32,884 nt of DNA, taken from Planctomycetales bacterium. Its GTDB lineage: Bacteria > Planctomycetota > Planctomycetia > Isosphaerales > Isosphaeraceae. Positions 1-7,515 of this stretch are shown here, piece by piece (position 1 is the first letter of the stretch; each line of letters begins with the position of its first letter). The stretch spans positions 1 through 32,884 of the forward strand of contig DAIDKV010000178.1 in NCBI GenBank assembly GCA_027449865.1. Reading direction: 5' to 3'. A model generated the notes under the pieces. The model saw only the letters and a program-made list of their open reading frames with translations. It was not told the DNA's origin and searched no databases. The position numbers and the translations under genes are program-made.

Positions 1-141
1 ACCGTCGAGCACCACCAAGGCGCGATCGACATGGCCAGGTCCGAGTTGAAATCCGGCAAAAGCCAGGAAGTGAAGGACAAGGCCCAGGAGATTATCGAGA
101 AGCAGGGCAAGGAGATCGCCGAGCTCAAGCGGATGCGATAA
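1..141 (+). CDS. DUF305 protein, C-terminal end (partial)
   Basis: Only the last 46 residues are in the window; the frame is open at base 1 and stops with TAA at 139-141. The visible part reads HHQGAIDMA followed by a charged helix with an EIIEKQGKEI segment. This matches the end of DUF305 proteins, small four-helix secreted or periplasmic proteins whose His/Met motifs are linked to metal handling, copper in some members. The HH and M in the first motif are present. The signal peptide and first half lie outside the window, so location and length cannot be judged. It is the last gene before about 1 kb without a convincing gene and is probably unrelated to the CRISPR operon. Confidence 0.75.
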   Translation, partial: TVEHHQGAIDMARSELKSGKSQEVKDKAQEIIEKQGKEIAELKRMR

Positions 142-354
142 TGCGATCACACGTTACCCTGCGACGAGATACCGGTGCCGGTTCTACGGAGGCTTGATTG
201 CCAGCAGTCTGTCATGAATGCATGATTGCATGAAACCTGCCAAGCGTGCCAAGACCTCCGATCTCCAACAGTAGGTCCAATCCCTGTCCGCCGAAGGCGA
301 AGCCGGTTTCAACCGCCACCGGCTATGGCGATGATCTCCGCCCGGACCGAACGC
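142..354. other. intergenic stretch without a supported gene
   Basis: Short open frames exist on both strands, but none has a ribosome binding site, a recognisable motif or a plausible composition. A small cluster of repeated gcatga words lies near 215-235. No tRNA-like fold and no obvious terminator for the DUF305 gene was found. Confidence 0.4.
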
Positions 355-502
355 GACAGGAGGTGCCAGTTCGCGACCAACTTTCGGAGTGTCGCGTCCC
401 TGCATACATCGTGCAGACAGGCAGGAGGGCAATTGACGCAACATCCTGCGGCATCAGAAGGTTGTGTCGAGTGATCCGCGGGTGCAATTCCCGCCGCCTC
501 CA
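355..502 (+). repeat. left flanking direct repeat with ssrA-like 3' end (putative attachment site)
   Basis: This 148-bp stretch is collinear with 8080-8226. The two start with gacag, share ggtgccag and gcgtccc at matching places, diverge in the middle, and end in an identical 23-bp core (480-502 here, 8204-8226 there). The core has the form of a T-arm plus acceptor end: here gcggg and cccgc can pair around a 7-nt loop, followed by cgcctcca, which is how many tmRNAs end before CCA. tmRNA 3' ends are common integration sites for tyrosine recombinases. No tmRNA body or tag sequence is visible upstream, so this is a remnant or a copied site, not a full ssrA gene. On the minus strand the flank encodes a short peptide related to one in the right flank. 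Confidence 0.6.
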
Positions 503-506
503 CTTG

Positions 507-538
507 AAGGCCACTTGCGAATTACCGCAAGTGGCCTT
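507..538 (+). terminator. perfect stem-loop just after the left ssrA-like core
   Basis: Bases 507-519 (aaggccacttgcg) pair perfectly with 526-538 around a 6-nt loop, giving a 13-bp stem five bases after the core repeat. It is followed by acttatt, only a weak T-rich tract. It sits where the terminator of an ssrA gene would be expected; it could equally be a recombination-site arm. Confidence 0.5.
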
Positions 539-1207
539 ACTTATTGGACTTGGCACGATTCACCGGCATGGGGAGATTGCGGGTAGGTGCCCGCCGCCTT
601 CGCCGGTTTCCGCCTGGCGTTCCTCATCATAAGCATCCAGACCAGCAGAATTTACGTCGCCGCTCGGGGAGCATCGACGGGCGAAGCAGTTTTGCCCGAT
701 CAAAGCCTCGCCGCCCAAATCCCGACAAATACCCGACCGATCGTCGACCTTTGATGTGAATGAGGCTGGCAGCCCGGTGGGTTCTCTGTCTGATCCTCCA
801 GGCCGAGTTCCAATCGTCGGGTTTTCGCCGGGCTGGCGGCCCGTCACCCACGGTTCCGTTCATATCGGCCGTTGCGCAAGACTCTTTGCCGCGCTGGTTG
901 AATTAGGCCCTTCTCTTGGGTACGCTCGCGGTTCAAGCATCGGTTCTTGGATGATGCTCGGATGCCATTCGGCTAGAATAAGCCGGGATTCTCAGGCGCT
1001 TCGATGACGAGAGCCATGGGACGTGAAACAGCACAAGGCGCCGTATCCCGGCAGTCGTCGCAAAGGCTTTTCCTTGCGGCTCGTCCTGCGGTTCAAACGA
1101 CCGTTTTATGGGTGAATACCGGAGGCTGCTCCGCTACAATGTGGCGGACATCGAAACGGCAACGTCAGAAGCACGACCCTTGCCGCACGTGAGGCAGCGA
1201 GGCCGAG
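539..1207. other. 669-bp leader region upstream of the type III operon, no supported gene
   Basis: No CRISPR repeats, RNA gene or convincing coding frame was found. A tacaat hexamer at 1135-1140 could be a -10 box for the operon, but no good -35 box lies at the right distance, so no promoter is called. An in-frame TGA at 1190-1192 shows that the cas10 gene does not extend into this region. Confidence 0.4.
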
Positions 1208-2776
1208 ATGATCATTCTTGGCGACATTTCGGGCATTCAGAACTACGTCTTTGACGTGGCGGAGGAGGGTGGCGGCCAGGCACAGCGTCTCCGGGCGCGG
1301 TCGTTTTTTGTCCAACTTCTCGCGGAAACGGCGGCCCTGCGGTTGGTTCGCGCCCTGAAGTGGCCGTTGGACGCAATTCGGCTTTCCGGAGCCGGCAAGT
1401 TCTTACTCCGAGGATCGAATACGCCCGAGGTGGAGAAGTGGCTTGCCGGGGAACAGCAATGGATCGACGAGTGGTTGCTGCGAGAGACTCGAGCGGAACT
1501 GCGGCTGTCGATCGCCTGGGCCGATTCCGGATCGGAAACCGCGAGTTACCGGGAGGCTCAGCGACGATTGCAGAGGTCTAAGGCAAAGCCTTGGGCACCG
1601 GTGCCGCAGGATGGTTGGAACCCTTCGCGGCTCCTCCTTGCGCCCTTGGACGCGCCCTGCGATTTGTGCCGCCATGCCCCGGCTATCGAGCCGGAAAGAG
1701 ATCGCGAATCCGGCCAGGTCCGGCAGGTGTGCCGTGGTTGTGCGAGGAATCGAGAAATCGGCCGACGTTTGCCGCAAAGCCGATGGCTGGTCATTTGCGA
1801 TAGGGCAGAATCAGAGGAATTCTTCGGCTTCGGAGTCGATATAGCGACCGAAGACCGTCCCGCCATCGGACGTGAAACAGTGGCGGTCGCGAACTTTCGC
1901 AACCCAGAAGAGCGTCCTTCCTGGTGCCCGCCAGAGCGATTTCTGAAGCGGCGGCTGATGGCTCATGTGCCGACCGATCAACAGGGAACGCCTGTTTGGT
2001 TCACTGAACTGGCCCGTGACGCTCGGGGTGACCAATTGCTCGCGGTGCTCAAGGCCGATGCCGATTCGCTCGGTGTCCGTTTCGAACAGTTGCTGAATAC
2101 CAACGGCCTCGACGCCATGCAGTCCCTGGGCGACCGACTCGACGCCTTCTTCGCCGGCCGGCTGCGGCAGGAGCTTGCCAACCAGGTAGGACGGTGGCAG
2201 TCGATATACACAATCTTCGCCGGCGGCGATGACCTGGTCATGGTGGGTCCGTGGAACGTCATCGTCGATTTCGCCAGCACCATGCGGCAGTGGTTCGCGG
2301 AAGAATTCCGCGAACACGGGTTGACGCTGAGCGCCGGCCTGGAGCTGATGAAGCCCAAACGTCCGATCAAGCCTGCCGTGGAACGGGCCGAGTTGCTCCT
2401 CAACGAGGCCAAGGACAGCGGCAAGGACCGGCTGGCGGCATTCGGCCAGGTCTGGCAATGGACAGACCACGCTGCCATCATCACCGCGGCCGGGCAACTG
2501 GTGGAGTGGGCGAACGCCGGCGAAATCCAGCGCGGCTGGCTCCACACGCTGCTGGAGCTGGCGCTGGCCCGCCACGGCGACAAGCCCGAGCCGCTGGCCA
2601 CGGCTCGCCTGGCCTATCACGTGGACCGGAACTGGAAAAAGGGCACACCCGCCCGGCGGTGGGCCGATCGTCTGATCAACGACTTTGACGACCGGGAGCA
2701 AATCCAGGTGCGTTATCTGCCCGCGATTGTCCGTTACGCGCTGACTGCCACGCGGACGCGGGCCGAGGAGGATTGA
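1208..2776 (+). CDS. csm1: Cas10/Csm1, type III CRISPR large subunit without HD domain
   Basis: This is the signature subunit of type III interference complexes; on target RNA binding its Palm domains make cyclic oligoadenylate from ATP. The 522-residue protein begins directly with the first Palm segment (GDISGIQNYVF, residues 5-15), has a four-cysteine zinc site (C151, C154, C175, C178), the strand LKADADSLG at 281-289 and the catalytic loop FAGGDDLVMVG with GGDD at 339-342. A helical C-terminal part follows. Family members of about 750-850 residues carry an N-terminal HD nuclease; it is absent here, and an in-frame TGA 16 bases upstream rules out a missed N-terminus. Inference: cyclase active, no Cas10 DNase. 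First gene of a tight operon; csm2 starts four bases after its stop. Confidence 0.93.
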   Translation: MIILGDISGIQNYVFDVAEEGGGQAQRLRARSFFVQLLAETAALRLVRALKWPLDAIRLSGAGKFLLRGSNTPEVEKWLAGEQQWIDEWLLRETRAELRLSIAWADSGSETASYREAQRRLQRSKAKPWAPVPQDGWNPSRLLLAPLDAPCDLCRHAPAIEPERDRESGQVRQVCRGCARNREIGRRLPQSRWLVICDRAESEEFFGFGVDIATEDRPAIGRETVAVANFRNPEERPSWCPPERFLKRRLMAHVPTDQQGTPVWFTELARDARGDQLLAVLKADADSLGVRFEQLLNTNGLDAMQSLGDRLDAFFAGRLRQELANQVGRWQSIYTIFAGGDDLVMVGPWNVIVDFASTMRQWFAEEFREHGLTLSAGLELMKPKRPIKPAVERAELLLNEAKDSGKDRLAAFGQVWQWTDHAAIITAAGQLVEWANAGEIQRGWLHTLLELALARHGDKPEPLATARLAYHVDRNWKKGTPARRWADRLINDFDDREQIQVRYLPAIVRYALTATRTRAEED

Positions 2777-2780
2777 ACCC

Positions 2781-3218
2781 ATGCCACCGAATGAAGAATC
2801 GCTGTCCGACATCCTCCGCCGCGGCGGTTACTTCGACCCCGCGGGCAACCTGCGCAACGAATTTGTTTCTCGCGACCGTATCGTGTCGATTGCAGAAGAC
2901 ATGAGCAGGGCAACACCACCTCTGACGATGCATCAGATCCGGCGTTTCTTCCAGCACTGCCGGGCAATCGAGGCAAAGGTGCGAGCCGGAACATCGACCT
3001 GGCCTGCCGAAGAGGCAGCATTCCGCCAGCTCGACGTGGCTGCTGCTGATGCCTTCGGCAAGTCGCCGCCGAAAATTCCCAAGCTTTTCCACGACTTTAT
3101 CAAGAGCAACGTCGCCGCCGTCAATAACGAGAAGGACTTCCTGAAGGGGTTCCTTCCGCACTTCGAGGCGTTGGTCGGCTTCGGGTCCCAATTCTTCAAA
3201 GAACGCGAGAGGAGCTGA
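2781..3218 (+). CDS. csm2: Csm2, small (Cas11) subunit of the type III complex
   Basis: The 145-residue helical protein has the usual Csm2 layout: a short N-terminal arm, LTMHQIRRFFQHCRAIEAKV around residues 48-67, a middle linker, and a C-terminal helical part ending in a FEALVGFGSQFFKE segment. Csm2 forms the inner filament that contacts the crRNA-target duplex beside the Csm3 backbone. The start is supported by a purine-rich site (gaggagg) just before it, inside the end of cas10. Its stop overlaps the csm3 start (TGATG). No catalytic function is expected. Identification rests on pattern and position between cas10 and csm3. Confidence 0.85.
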   Translation: MPPNEESLSDILRRGGYFDPAGNLRNEFVSRDRIVSIAEDMSRATPPLTMHQIRRFFQHCRAIEAKVRAGTSTWPAEEAAFRQLDVAAADAFGKSPPKIPKLFHDFIKSNVAAVNNEKDFLKGFLPHFEALVGFGSQFFKERERS

Positions 3219-3868
3219 TGATGAGAAAGACCGGCTACCATGAAATCACTGGCGTCATCCATTGTTTGAGCGGCCTGCGCGTCGGCGGTAGCGACGAACT
3301 CCTGCAGATCGGAGGTACCGACCTTACCTGCATCAAGCACCCGGTCACGCTTCGGCCCTATATTCCCGGTTCGTCGATTAAGGGAAAGATGCGCTCCGAG
3401 CAGGAGCAGAAGCTGGGGCGCTTTGGCGGCCGTGACCAGAGCGAGCCTTGCGGCTGTGCTGGTCTGGCGTGCCTGGTCTGCCGCGTTTTTGGCCCGCACA
3501 AGAAGGCCAGGCACGAGTTAGGCCCCACGCGGATCGTCATGCGCGATGCGGCCTGTACGCGCGGCGGCGAGACCGAGCTGAAGTCCGAGAATGTCATCGA
3601 CCGGAAAACTGGCACCGCCCTGCACCCGCGCAAGGTCGAGCGCGTTGTCGCCGGCTCCGAGTTCTCGCTCCGCATCGGTATCCAGGTGTGGGACCTCGAC
3701 AGCGGATGCGAGCACAATGACAAAAACGGCGGCGACGCCCTGGTCGAGTTCGTCAAGGACGGCCTGCGCTCCTTGCAGCAGACCGGCCTCGGTTCCGGCA
3801 TCAGCAAAGGCTCCGGCGAGATCGAGTTCCAGGGCCTGAAACTGGACGGCACGCCGTTTACCTTGTGA
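3218..3868 (+). CDS. csm3: Csm3, backbone RAMP (Cas7-type) and target-RNA nuclease
   Basis: Csm3 forms the helical backbone along the crRNA and cuts bound target RNA at 6-nt steps. The 216-residue protein shows the family signatures: GLRVGGSDELLQIGGTD (19-35), PYIPGSSIKGKMR, a cysteine-rich insertion (CGCAGLACLVC) followed by RVFGPHKK, and the C-terminal glycine-rich GLGSGISKGSGEIEF. Asp35 in IGGTD aligns with the catalytic Asp32 of Staphylococcus epidermidis Csm3, so RNA cleavage is probably retained. The start overlaps the csm2 stop by one base; a second ATG follows directly at 3221 and could be used. It is the only Cas7-type backbone gene in the locus. Confidence 0.92.
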   Translation: MMRKTGYHEITGVIHCLSGLRVGGSDELLQIGGTDLTCIKHPVTLRPYIPGSSIKGKMRSEQEQKLGRFGGRDQSEPCGCAGLACLVCRVFGPHKKARHELGPTRIVMRDAACTRGGETELKSENVIDRKTGTALHPRKVERVVAGSEFSLRIGIQVWDLDSGCEHNDKNGGDALVEFVKDGLRSLQQTGLGSGISKGSGEIEFQGLKLDGTPFTL

Positions 3869-3877
3869 CGAAATGGC

Positions 3878-5233
3878 ATGAACCTTTACCGCTTTCGCCT
3901 CGTTCCCGAATCGCCCTGGCGCACGCCGTGGCAGGCCGACACTCTCAGCGGGCTGCTGTGCTGGACATGTGCGCGCACCGAAGGCGACGGAGTGCTGCGA
4001 CAGCAGCTGATCGAGCCCGCGCTTGATGGTCGGCCACCCTTCGTCCTTTCCGACGCCTTCCCCGGTGATCGGCTACCACTTCCGGCGGCAGTGCGAACCC
4101 TGGATGTTCCGGCTGAACTGCGGAAAACGGTGAAGCGGGCTCGGTGGTTGTTGCCGAATACCTTCCAACGACTCCAGGAAGGCACCGTACCGGGCACGGG
4201 CGAAATGCTCCGCGACGCAGGCGTTTTCGAATACACGCAATTGCGGAACACCATTGGCCGGGCCTCGAACACCACCAACAACGGGGGCGGCCTGTTTCCC
4301 ACGGAAGAATCGGTCTTGAATCGAGGTATCCGCCATCTGACTGTCTATGCTCGCATAGTCCCCGAGTTCGTCGAGCCGTTCGGGCGGCTGGTCCAGGAAC
4401 TGGCCCACTGGGGTTTCGGTTCGGATCGCACGGCCGGTAAGGGGCAGTTTCGCCTGGACGGCGGACTGGAAGCCGTACCCGGGCTGGACGAGCCGGCGAA
4501 TGCCGACGGTTGCGTCGTGCTTTCGACGTTTCAGCCGGCGGGCGGCGATCCGGCGGAGGGGGCCTGGGAAGCATTTACCAAGTACGGCAAGCTCGGCCCG
4601 GACTTCGGCCTGGAGAATGTTTTCAAGAAACCTCTGATCGTCCTGCGCCCCGGCGCCAGCTTCCGCGTGCCGGCGCCGCGCGGGTGGCTGGGCCGAGCCA
4701 TCCCCATGCACGACCTGCTCGCGCACGAGGTCGTCGGCCATCTCCAGGGTATCGGCGCTAACGTGATCCACTGGGCCTTTGGCCTGTGCTTGCCGCTGCG
4801 CTGGCCGCGCGGCGAAGTTCGCCATTCCGACCCGATAACCGAACCGGTGGCTGCCGAGGAGCAAGCGCTGCCGGGCATCGAACCTGTAGCCCCGCTGGAA
4901 GCGTTTGCCGCATTGTCGCCGGTGCCGGAGATTATCCAGCCACCGCGGCCCGCGACGCTGGACCCTGATCGAGTGATGGTCAAGGTGCTGGAGCGGCGCG
5001 AGATCGGCGGCAAGGTGCAGTTCTTCGTGCAGGAGGAAGGCAAGCGGCGCGGCGTGTTGGCATACGGCGTCCCGCCACCTTCGGACAAGCTGCCTCAGGT
5101 TGGCGACGACATCAGTGTGTATCGCAACAACCAGGACGTTCAGAATCCACAGTACCGGTGGGACAAGCCGGTCTCCCACGCAGGGAAGCCCAAAGGCGGT
5201 CCTGTCGGCCATCGACCGCGCGAGAGGAAGTGA
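3878..5233 (+). CDS. csm4: Csm4 (Cas5-type RAMP) with extra C-terminal domain
   Basis: Residues 1 to about 312 are Csm4-like: RFRLVPESPWRTPWQADTLSG at the N-terminus, PPFVLSDAFPGDRLPLP (53-69), and the glycine-rich loop WGFGSDRTAGKGQF (178-191). Csm4 binds the 5' handle of crRNA and docks Cas10. After a proline/alanine-rich linker (about 318-362), residues 365-432 form an extra domain: KVQFFVQEEG, then GVPPP, a Gly/Asp turn, and PQYRW (424-428). A basic tail ends the protein. The extra domain is not part of canonical Csm4 of about 300 residues. It is homologous to the whole next small gene. Its function is unknown; a small beta-barrel-like fold is only a guess from length and strand pattern. 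Confidence 0.85.
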   Translation: MNLYRFRLVPESPWRTPWQADTLSGLLCWTCARTEGDGVLRQQLIEPALDGRPPFVLSDAFPGDRLPLPAAVRTLDVPAELRKTVKRARWLLPNTFQRLQEGTVPGTGEMLRDAGVFEYTQLRNTIGRASNTTNNGGGLFPTEESVLNRGIRHLTVYARIVPEFVEPFGRLVQELAHWGFGSDRTAGKGQFRLDGGLEAVPGLDEPANADGCVVLSTFQPAGGDPAEGAWEAFTKYGKLGPDFGLENVFKKPLIVLRPGASFRVPAPRGWLGRAIPMHDLLAHEVVGHLQGIGANVIHWAFGLCLPLRWPRGEVRHSDPITEPVAAEEQALPGIEPVAPLEAFAALSPVPEIIQPPRPATLDPDRVMVKVLERREIGGKVQFFVQEEGKRRGVLAYGVPPPSDKLPQVGDDISVYRNNQDVQNPQYRWDKPVSHAGKPKGGPVGHRPRERK

Positions 5234-5236
5234 ACA

Positions 5237-5446
5237 ATGACGCGACCCAGCGTCATCGCGGCACGACCGAAGGGTGGTTTCAACGTTCAGGATCTGGAGT
5301 TGGGGCGGAATCCCGGCGCCTTGACGGTTGGCTCACCGCCGCCGAACATTGACACGAACCCGGGAGCGATCGTGGATGTGGTCGCTCACAACGACGAGGC
5401 GAAGACCCCGCAATACAGGTGGCCGGACCCGCGGAAGAAAAAGTGA
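5237..5446 (+). CDS. 69-aa protein homologous to the Csm4 C-terminal extension
   Basis: The gene starts three bases after the csm4 stop with a good binding site (gagaggaag) upstream. The product aligns over nearly its full length with residues 374-432 of Csm4: KGGFNVQD (12-19) with KVQFFVQE, GSPPP (32-36) with GVPPP, and PQYRW (58-62) with PQYRW. It ends in a basic PRKKK tail, as Csm4 ends in a basic tail. Position, spacing and homology make it a real operon member. The family is unknown to me. It may be a subunit of the Csm complex or a domain that replaces part of the missing Csm5; both are inference. Confidence 0.75.
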   Translation: MTRPSVIAARPKGGFNVQDLELGRNPGALTVGSPPPNIDTNPGAIVDVVAHNDEAKTPQYRWPDPRKKK

Positions 5447-5454
5447 GTACAGGC

Positions 5455-6615
5455 ATGAGAGTGCTACTTTGCTTGCTTTCCGATCAGCACGTTCCCAACT
5501 TGCTGTCGGTTCATCACTATGTGCCAGATCTACTCGTGCTGATTGAATCGGAGCAAATGAAATCGCGCGGAGTGGCCAGCCATTTTCTTAAGGCGCTCAA
5601 GCTTGGCTCTCTCGATTACGACGGTCGACACCTTATCGAACCGTTGACTGCCGAGGACAATCTCACCGCCGTGCGACAGGCCTTGCAACTCGCCTACGGC
5701 AAGTTCCCGACGGGGGAATGGATCGCCAATCTCACGGGTGGCACCAAGCCCATGAGCATCGCGACCTACGAATTCTTCAAGGCGTTGGGTGGAAAGTTGG
5801 TCTACACGAACGTCGCCCGTCCAGCAAGGCTCACCGACGTGAGCACGGACCAAGTCGAAGACTGCGGCCATCGGCTGGGGATCAAGGAGTTCCTGGCGGG
5901 CTATGGCTTCGAGTCACGAAAGGCCGACGACAAGCTGGCGGGGGCGGAGGACCGGGCGCGCGGATGGGCGGAATCGGCGAAACTACTCGCACAGCACGCC
6001 TGCGGCCAGGAAATCCTGGCTCTCGATGATCAAGAACGCACGAAGGCCCGAGACAAGGGCATCGAACTGCCCGCAGATCGATTCAACTTCCCGTGCGACG
6101 AACTGCGCGGAATCTGGCTCGACGGGAAAACCACTCGTCGGCTGACGAAATATGAGGTCGAATTCCTTACCGGCGGCTGGCTCGAGGTATTCTTCTGGGA
6201 TATCCTCACACGGCATTCAGAGGCTCTTGGGATCTGGGATGTGCGACTCGGCTTGGAAGTCGGTCGTTGCGGTGATCCAACGGGCAACGATTTCGATGTG
6301 GCATTCATGCACAACCATGGCTTGTCGATGATCGAGTGCAAATCAGGCTCGCAAGATCACGATCCCGGTTCCGACATCCTTTACAAGGTCGAGGCGGTCA
6401 CGCGACAGTTCCGAGCCTTGCGGGTGCGGTCCTACCTGGCGACGACCGGAGCCAATGTCCTCGACAAAAAGAACAAGGTGAAGGAATCGCTCCTGACGCG
6501 GGCCAACATCTATCAATGCCGAATCCTGGTCCGCGATCAAATACGCGAGCTGGCTCTGGGGACGAACGACACCGAAACGGTTCGCGAGCTGGTTCTGGGC
6601 GGGAATGCTTCGTGA
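5455..6615 (+). CDS. Can2/Card1-type CARF-nuclease (DUF1887), cyclic-oligoadenylate-activated
   Basis: Residues 1 to about 150 form a CARF ligand-binding domain: LLCLLSDQHVPNLL at the N-terminus and the ligand loop NLTGGTKPMS (92-101). A linker follows, then a PD-(D/E)xK nuclease: WLEVFFWDIL (242-251), NDFDVAF (278-284) with Asp281, and IECKSG (293-298) with Glu294 and Lys296. This arrangement is that of Can2/Card1 (DUF1887), which is switched on by cyclic tetra-adenylate from Cas10 and cuts DNA and, in some members, RNA. The 386-residue length fits. A GTG at 5443, preceded by ggaagaaaaa and overlapping the upstream stop, is a good alternative start adding four residues. The usual NE-x-D is ND-F-D here, a conservative change. 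Confidence 0.9.
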   Translation: MRVLLCLLSDQHVPNLLSVHHYVPDLLVLIESEQMKSRGVASHFLKALKLGSLDYDGRHLIEPLTAEDNLTAVRQALQLAYGKFPTGEWIANLTGGTKPMSIATYEFFKALGGKLVYTNVARPARLTDVSTDQVEDCGHRLGIKEFLAGYGFESRKADDKLAGAEDRARGWAESAKLLAQHACGQEILALDDQERTKARDKGIELPADRFNFPCDELRGIWLDGKTTRRLTKYEVEFLTGGWLEVFFWDILTRHSEALGIWDVRLGLEVGRCGDPTGNDFDVAFMHNHGLSMIECKSGSQDHDPGSDILYKVEAVTRQFRALRVRSYLATTGANVLDKKNKVKESLLTRANIYQCRILVRDQIRELALGTNDTETVRELVLGGNAS

Positions 6616-6627
6616 CGAGGAGCCGAC

Positions 6628-6900
6628 ATGCCTCAAACCGTGTTCTACTCTATCGGCGTCGATCTCCCGATCAGCCCGGACGAGCCGTTGCCACCCCTGC
6701 CGGAAATTCCGCGCGGAGCCCTCGTCGTTATCGAGGGGCGGGCACCGATCTGGCGCTATGGACTGGCGTTTCACCGGCTCCATGGATCACCGGCCGGAGC
6801 CATTGCGGTGTTCGACCCAAGGCTCGGAGCGGTGATCGTGGCTTCTCATCATCCCAACTGGCGAGAAGGTCAGATTGTGGACGTCACTCCACCGGCGTGA
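6628..6900 (+). CDS. csx3: Csx3/Crn3-type ring nuclease
   Basis: The 90-residue protein has the Csx3 core: VVIEGRAPIWRYGLAFHRLH (33-52), then AVFDPRLGAVIVASHH (60-75). Csx3 family members degrade cyclic tetra-adenylate and so reset type III signalling; D63 and R65 keep the Asp-x-Arg motif, and H49 or H52 could supply the active-site histidine. It begins 12 bases after the Can2/Card1 gene with gaggag in front, so effector and off-switch are made from one transcript. A 7-bp hairpin (6893-6899 with 6908-6914) spans its stop but has no T tract. Last gene of the operon. Confidence 0.85.
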   Translation: MPQTVFYSIGVDLPISPDEPLPPLPEIPRGALVVIEGRAPIWRYGLAFHRLHGSPAGAIAVFDPRLGAVIVASHHPNWREGQIVDVTPPA

Positions 6901-6960
6901 CGAGGACCACGCCGACTCGCAGATCCTCAAGGAACCGCCGGGGAATGCCCCCTCGTCGCT

Positions 6961-7515
6961 TCACAACCGGCAGAGGAGACGGATCAGTCGCCTGCGCCAG
7001 GTGCGCGGCTGAACCGTGACGTGTCGCCGCTCCGGATCGAGCCAGAAATCGAGGTCGTTCTCAAGCAGAGCGGGGAGCCCCAGCAGCGGTAACCGCGGGC
7101 CGGGCGGGACTGCGTCCTGCGTGTAGACTGCGATGCCCTTGCTCAGATTCAGCCGGACCGGCAGCCTGTCCGCAGCCGCATCCTGACGACCAGGGACATT
7201 CGGGTACAGCCAGACCGTCGCCTTCCGGCGCGGGACCGTCTTCCCCTCGATCGTGATGTCTCCGATCGCTTCCAGCAGTCCGGGGTCGATCCCGGCCCAC
7301 TCGCGCAAGTGCCGGTCCTGCGCTGAGAAGCCGAAGTTGTTCCCGGTGTCCAGCAGGGCCGGGAATCTCGGGATGTTCCCGTCCGGCATGACAACCCCAG
7401 ACAGGTGGACACTCAGCCAGACCAAGATCTGGTTGGCGTGGATCGTGACGTACCGGTCGCCGAACCGCAGTGCCCCGCGATCTTTCGAGATGGGTAGTCG
7501 ATCGAGGATCTTCAT
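6961..7515 (-). CDS. retropepsin-like aspartic protease family protein
   Basis: The 184-residue protein carries the retropepsin hallmark FPALLDTGNNFGFS (D-T-G near residue 56), a second half-site region with LPLLGLPALLENDLDFWLD, and a basic C-terminus (RRRLIRLL). Such single-domain aspartyl-protease-like proteins are common in planctomycetes; real proteolytic activity needs dimerisation and is unproven here. There is no signal peptide, so it is probably cytosolic. Its ATG overlaps the stop of the upstream 153-aa gene (ATGA at 7512-7515), so the two are translationally coupled. It converges with csx3, 60 bases away. Confidence 0.65.
   Translation of the reverse strand: MKILDRLPISKDRGALRFGDRYVTIHANQILVWLSVHLSGVVMPDGNIPRFPALLDTGNNFGFSAQDRHLREWAGIDPGLLEAIGDITIEGKTVPRRKATVWLYPNVPGRQDAAADRLPVRLNLSKGIAVYTQDAVPPGPRLPLLGLPALLENDLDFWLDPERRHVTVQPRTWRRRLIRLLCRL

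Noticed and set aside
142-502. Complete tmRNA (ssrA) gene ending at the left core
   Set aside because: The 3' end looks right, but no matching 5' acceptor strand and no tag-peptide reading frame is present within 400 bases upstream.
1112-1140. Promoter for the type III operon at tacaat
   Set aside because: The -10 is plausible, but the matching -35 position has only three of six bases.
539-1207. CRISPR array upstream of the type III operon
   Set aside because: No repeat of 25-40 bases recurs with regular spacing here or anywhere else in the island.
1811-2812. Long minus-strand open frame opposite cas10
   Set aside because: It is the antisense shadow of a well supported gene, with His/Gln/Arg-rich content and no motif.
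4073-5212. Long minus-strand open frame opposite csm4
   Set aside because: Shadow frame caused by high GC; no domain, and the + strand gene is secure.
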